The notes beneath the pieces are model-generated. The model was not told the DNA's origin and made no database searches. It saw only the letters and a program-made list of their open reading frames with translations. Shown here in pieces: positions 61,438 to 64,000 of a stretch of 64,000 nt of DNA (position 1 is the first letter of the stretch; each line of letters opens with the position of its first letter). The stretch covers positions 1-64,000 of the forward strand of contig CBDUGP010000045.1 in assembly GCA_965366625.1 (NCBI GenBank), written 5' to 3'. A program made the position numbers and the translations under genes. This stretch comes from JAUIJL01 sp965366625 (GTDB lineage Bacteria > Acidobacteriota > Thermoanaerobaculia > Multivoradales > J023).

Positions 61438-62760
61438 TTGCTGACCACATCTTCTGCCCAATTCTGGCCGCCAGATCGATCCTATACGGTCGCTCCGATG
61501 CGTTTGCTGCCCCTGGGTCATTTGACTCCCGAAATCCGGGTCCTGATGCCCGAGATCCGCGATGCCTGCGCCTTGGTAGACACCTTGCGCCGTCTGCAGG
61601 ATCACCGCCCCGACGGCGGGGATCCGACCATCGTCGAAGCTGTGCTGAATCGTCTGTCGACCCTACTCGAATCCATGCGCGACAAATTAACCTGCGACGA
61701 CGACCGCGCCATGCTCGATACACGGCTACAGGTGCTTCGCGGCGATTTGTTGCCCCAAGACCCCGAGGTACAGCGCCGCATGTTCACTCGCGCCGAAACC
61801 ACTTTCAGCGCTTATTGTGGCCGCCTCAATACTTGGTCGATGAAATCAGACCACTGCTATTGGTCGTTTTTCGCCTCGATCCCGGCGCCGCAAGCCGAGG
61901 CTGTGATCGACAAGTTGAGATCCGCTTTGCCGGACATTGATCGAGATATGGTCGACCGGCTCGGCTTTCCCGTGCAGCTTTCCGCTCCACCGCTATACGT
62001 GATCCACGATCTGATCGCCTGCGCTGGTGAGAGTGCCCGCTTTCCCAAACATTTCGCCTACTTCCTGCCGGAAGACGAGGGGGTGGAAGGAACTCACTAC
62101 AATAAGACAATCGTCTTTAGAAACGTTTATGCCCATCGCTTCGAAGCCGCCAGCGAGATGCTGGTCGAGCGCTATTTCCCTCAACTCGCCGCAGTTCCAG
62201 TCCGGCCGACGACTTCGGCCGACGCAGCCCTGCCGATTTGGATGTACGGACACGATGTCGGACATATGTCCACGCTCGGTCGAGTGGGTCGAGTGCCGGC
62301 GCCGGGCTTGGGTAAATTCGGCTCGGCGAGCCTCGACGAACTCAAGGCCGATCTCGTTTCGGTCGCCGCAATGGCTACCCCCTCTTGGCAGAAGCTCACC
62401 GACATCCAGCTGGAAGAAGGTCTGCGCTTCTACGTCGCCGAAATGCTCCGCTACCTGACCCGAGATCGCCATCAATTCTTCGATTCCGCTTCTGCTTTCA
62501 TGCAAGTCACCTTCTTGGTCGAACACGGTTGGTTGGACATCGAGGAAAACCGCTTGGTGGCTGATGTGGAGTCCGTCGCAACGGGTTTGACCTACATGCT
62601 TAAGGACCTGCAACAGATGGCCCAAGGGGGCAGCAAAGAGCTTCGTACGTTGCTTCGACATTATTTGATCGATGGCCCCGGCGTCGCACCGGTCGCCCGA
62701 TTGACCGAGGCCATGATGCAGAGTTCGAGGGACATTCCGAGGTATACGAGCTATGTTTGA
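61438..62760 (+). CDS. M49-like protein of unknown function in the NRPS cluster
   Basis: This 440-aa protein is read from TTG at 61438, 7 bases after a perfect AGGAGG. No signal peptide or membrane segment is seen. A motif WMYGHDVGHMSTLG at about residues 269-282 places two His with Asp (HDVGH, His272 and His276), and GSASLDELKADLVS follows with Glu301 and Asp305. This layout recalls the zinc site of M49 dipeptidyl-peptidase III relatives (HExxGH, or HExxH-like short forms, then EExxAD), but with Asp for the catalytic Glu. Helical N- and C-terminal parts have no recognised family. It lies 28 bp behind the NRPS gene and overlaps the SDR gene by 8 bp, so it is part of the operon. It could release, trim or bind the peptide product. 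The M49 link is a hypothesis. Confidence 0.55.
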   Translation: MLTTSSAQFWPPDRSYTVAPMRLLPLGHLTPEIRVLMPEIRDACALVDTLRRLQDHRPDGGDPTIVEAVLNRLSTLLESMRDKLTCDDDRAMLDTRLQVLRGDLLPQDPEVQRRMFTRAETTFSAYCGRLNTWSMKSDHCYWSFFASIPAPQAEAVIDKLRSALPDIDRDMVDRLGFPVQLSAPPLYVIHDLIACAGESARFPKHFAYFLPEDEGVEGTHYNKTIVFRNVYAHRFEAASEMLVERYFPQLAAVPVRPTTSADAALPIWMYGHDVGHMSTLGRVGRVPAPGLGKFGSASLDELKADLVSVAAMATPSWQKLTDIQLEEGLRFYVAEMLRYLTRDRHQFFDSASAFMQVTFLVEHGWLDIEENRLVADVESVATGLTYMLKDLQQMAQGGSKELRTLLRHYLIDGPGVAPVARLTEAMMQSSRDIPRYTSYV

Positions 62761-63517
62761 ACCCGGCAGCCCTGAAATGGGAATCTACCGTGATCTAGCC
62801 GGAAAAAAGGTGGTCGTCACCGGCGGCGCGAGTGGCATAGGAGCCGCGACCGCCGAGCGGTTCGCCGCCGAAGGCTGCCACGTGGTCGCGATCGACCGCA
62901 ATCTCGAGAACGTGGAAACCTCCACCGACAAGAACCCTTCCGTGCGTTACGTTCACGGCGATGTTTCCGTCGAAACATCGGCCACCCAAGCCATGGCTGA
63001 AGCACAGAAAGTGCTCGGCGGGCTCGACGTGCTCATCGCCAATGCCGGCATCAGTGTACGCAATCCTTTTTTGAGCGTCACCGGCGAGCAATGGGATTCG
63101 GTGCTCAAAACCAACCTCTACGGCTGCTTCTATACCGCATCCTTCGCCGCCAAAACGATGGCCGAGCAAAAGTCCGGGGTGATCCTGATGACCGCCTCAA
63201 CCAACGGGTTGTCGGCCCACACCAACTATGTGGACTACAACGTTTCCAAGGCCGGAGTGCTATCGCTCGCCAGAACCATGGCTCTGGAGTTGGCCCCGCA
63301 TGTCAGGGTCAACGCCGTGAATCCTGGTTATGTGCTGACGCCGATGCAGAAGGCCGAATACACCGACGAGATGCTGGCCGAGGTCGATCGCTCGATCCCA
63401 CTCGGCCGGCACGCAGATCCCTTTGAAGTCGCTGCTCTTTTCGCATTCCTGGCCAGCGAGCAAGCAGCTTACATTACCGGCCAGGGCATCGCCATCGACG
63501 GCGGAGAAACTGCATGA
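62753..63517 (+). CDS. Short-chain dehydrogenase/reductase
   Basis: This 254-aa classical SDR has the NAD(P)-binding TGGASGIG at residues 23-30, an acidic AIDRN after beta 2 (favouring NAD over NADP), NAG in the LIANAGIS motif, the catalytic Ser in LMTASTNG and the catalytic Tyr/Lys in YNVSKAG. The NPGYVLTPM segment and the final GQGIAIDGGE are typical. It probably oxidises or reduces a hydroxyl or carbonyl on a precursor or on the peptide. The ATG overlaps the previous gene's stop by 8 bp, and the next gene overlaps its own stop by 4 bp (ATGA), so translational coupling is likely. A later in-frame ATG at 62777 is an alternative start. Confidence 0.9.
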   Translation: MFEPGSPEMGIYRDLAGKKVVVTGGASGIGAATAERFAAEGCHVVAIDRNLENVETSTDKNPSVRYVHGDVSVETSATQAMAEAQKVLGGLDVLIANAGISVRNPFLSVTGEQWDSVLKTNLYGCFYTASFAAKTMAEQKSGVILMTASTNGLSAHTNYVDYNVSKAGVLSLARTMALELAPHVRVNAVNPGYVLTPMQKAEYTDEMLAEVDRSIPLGRHADPFEVAALFAFLASEQAAYITGQGIAIDGGETA

Positions 63518-63933
63518 AAACGACCAACTATAGCAAATGTTTCAACGTCTACAGCGGCACCAGCTGGGAAGAAGCGGTCGCGTATTGCCGAGCCAAGCGG
63601 ATCGGGCAGTGGGTCTTCGTTTCCGGAACGACCGCCACCGACGAAAATCAAAAAACCGTCGCTCCGAACGACATGGCAGGGCAAACCGCCTTCATCTTGT
63701 CGAAAATCGAGCGCGCCTTGGCCGAGTGTGGAGCCACTCTTCTGGATGTGATGCGGACGCGCATTTATCTGACCGACATGGATCTCTTCGAGGACTTTGC
63801 GGTCGTTCATCAACAATTCTTCAAAGACATCGATCCAGTCGCTACTTGTGTCGAGGTGAAGAGGCTGATCTCTCCTGATTTGCTTATCGAGATCGAGGCC
63901 GACGCCGTCGTGCAGGAAGGCCCGGAGCCCTAA
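63514..63933 (+). CDS. Rid (YjgF/YER057c/UK114) family protein
   Basis: This 139-aa protein has the Rid fold pattern: AKRIGQWVFVSGTTATDEN, then DMAGQTAFILSKIERALAECGATLLDVMRTRIYLTDM in the middle (helix and strand), a VHQQFFKDIDP turn and the closing LLIEIEADAVV. In RidA proper the segment before the last strand contains the Arg that grips the enamine/imine carboxylate (P-A-R-S/T). Here it reads PVATCVEV, without that Arg, so it is likely a Rid paralogue of another subfamily and not a 2-aminoacrylate deaminase. It overlaps the SDR gene by ATGA and is the last gene of the cluster. It may act on an imine intermediate of the pathway. Confidence 0.85.
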   Translation: MKTTNYSKCFNVYSGTSWEEAVAYCRAKRIGQWVFVSGTTATDENQKTVAPNDMAGQTAFILSKIERALAECGATLLDVMRTRIYLTDMDLFEDFAVVHQQFFKDIDPVATCVEVKRLISPDLLIEIEADAVVQEGPEP

Positions 63934-64000
63934 CCGCCGGTGGCGGATTCAAACCTAAAACAAGATTTTATTCTGAATCACAGTAGAATTACTAAACACG

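Noticed and set aside
1..64000. tRNA, rRNA, prophage or complete insertion sequence
   Set aside because: No T-loop plus acceptor pairing, rRNA core, phage structural gene or transposase was seen on either strand.

Overview
Taxon. The window looks like a GC-rich chromosome segment of an Acidobacteriota bacterium, probably class Thermoanaerobaculia. I infer this from a Ser/Thr kinase N-lobe of the IGQGGMGVVYLAEQ type, the C-terminal DGFESGDLTGWGQ tail on an exported protein, many large secreted mosaic proteins and several two-component systems. This is recognition by eye, not a marker-gene placement. No rRNA, tRNA, CRISPR array or intact insertion sequence was seen.

Layout. 0-4.2 kb: a minus-strand gene running off the left edge that joins a PAS/HisKA_3 histidine kinase to the start of a Ser/Thr kinase, then a tandem pair of DUF1254/DUF1214 genes. 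4.5-21.1 kb: a co-directional unit for export: a secreted parvulin, a 612-aa exported protein, a 2813-aa giant, a 1272-aa Calx-beta/propeller protein and a Kelch protein. 21.1-28.5 kb: signalling: a NarL-type regulator, a membrane hybrid kinase, and a minus-strand operon of a TPR/DUF3108-like exported protein, a sensor kinase with a TPR-like sensor region and an OmpR-type regulator. 28.6-29.9 kb: a CNNM/CorC membrane protein. 30.5-34.0 kb: a RecQ helicase, a phosphoribosyltransferase domain in the same frame behind one TGA, and a DprA-like protein, probably a DNA-processing or defence module. 34.0-43.4 kb: a plastic region with secreted proteins, duplicated gene tails, a chimeric pseudogene, truncated genes and a small inverted-repeat element inside a coding sequence. 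43.5-50.8 kb: a DEDDh exonuclease, an aerolysin-like pore-former candidate and a 1731-aa LamG/VWD/C-type-lectin protein. 50.9-63.9 kb: a biosynthetic cluster: a small helical protein, a three-module NRPS, an M49-like protein, an SDR oxidoreductase and a Rid-family protein.

How the genes work together. The 4.5-21 kb genes are closely spaced in one direction, so the parvulin may fold the large exported clients encoded behind it. A degraded copy of the first two genes of this unit lies near 40-41 kb. In the NRPS cluster the downstream genes overlap or nearly abut, so they are probably co-expressed.

Most notable. The NRPS has three condensation and three carrier domains but only one adenylation domain with intact motifs. 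The other two adenylation-like domains are full length, have lost the ATP-binding loop, and share a replacement signature (P-x-W-N-x-x-G in place of TSGSTGxPKG, and MGExW in place of the A4 motif). They look like a maintained pair of pseudo-adenylation domains rather than random decay. The recoded or broken RecQ-phosphoribosyltransferase gene, the reversed histidine-kinase/Ser-Thr-kinase fusion, the in-frame 158-bp element flanked by TTAA and the aerolysin-like gene are the next leads. Short tandem duplications of 12-26 bp recur all over the window. The last 67 bases after 63933 hold only a small GC-rich hairpin.
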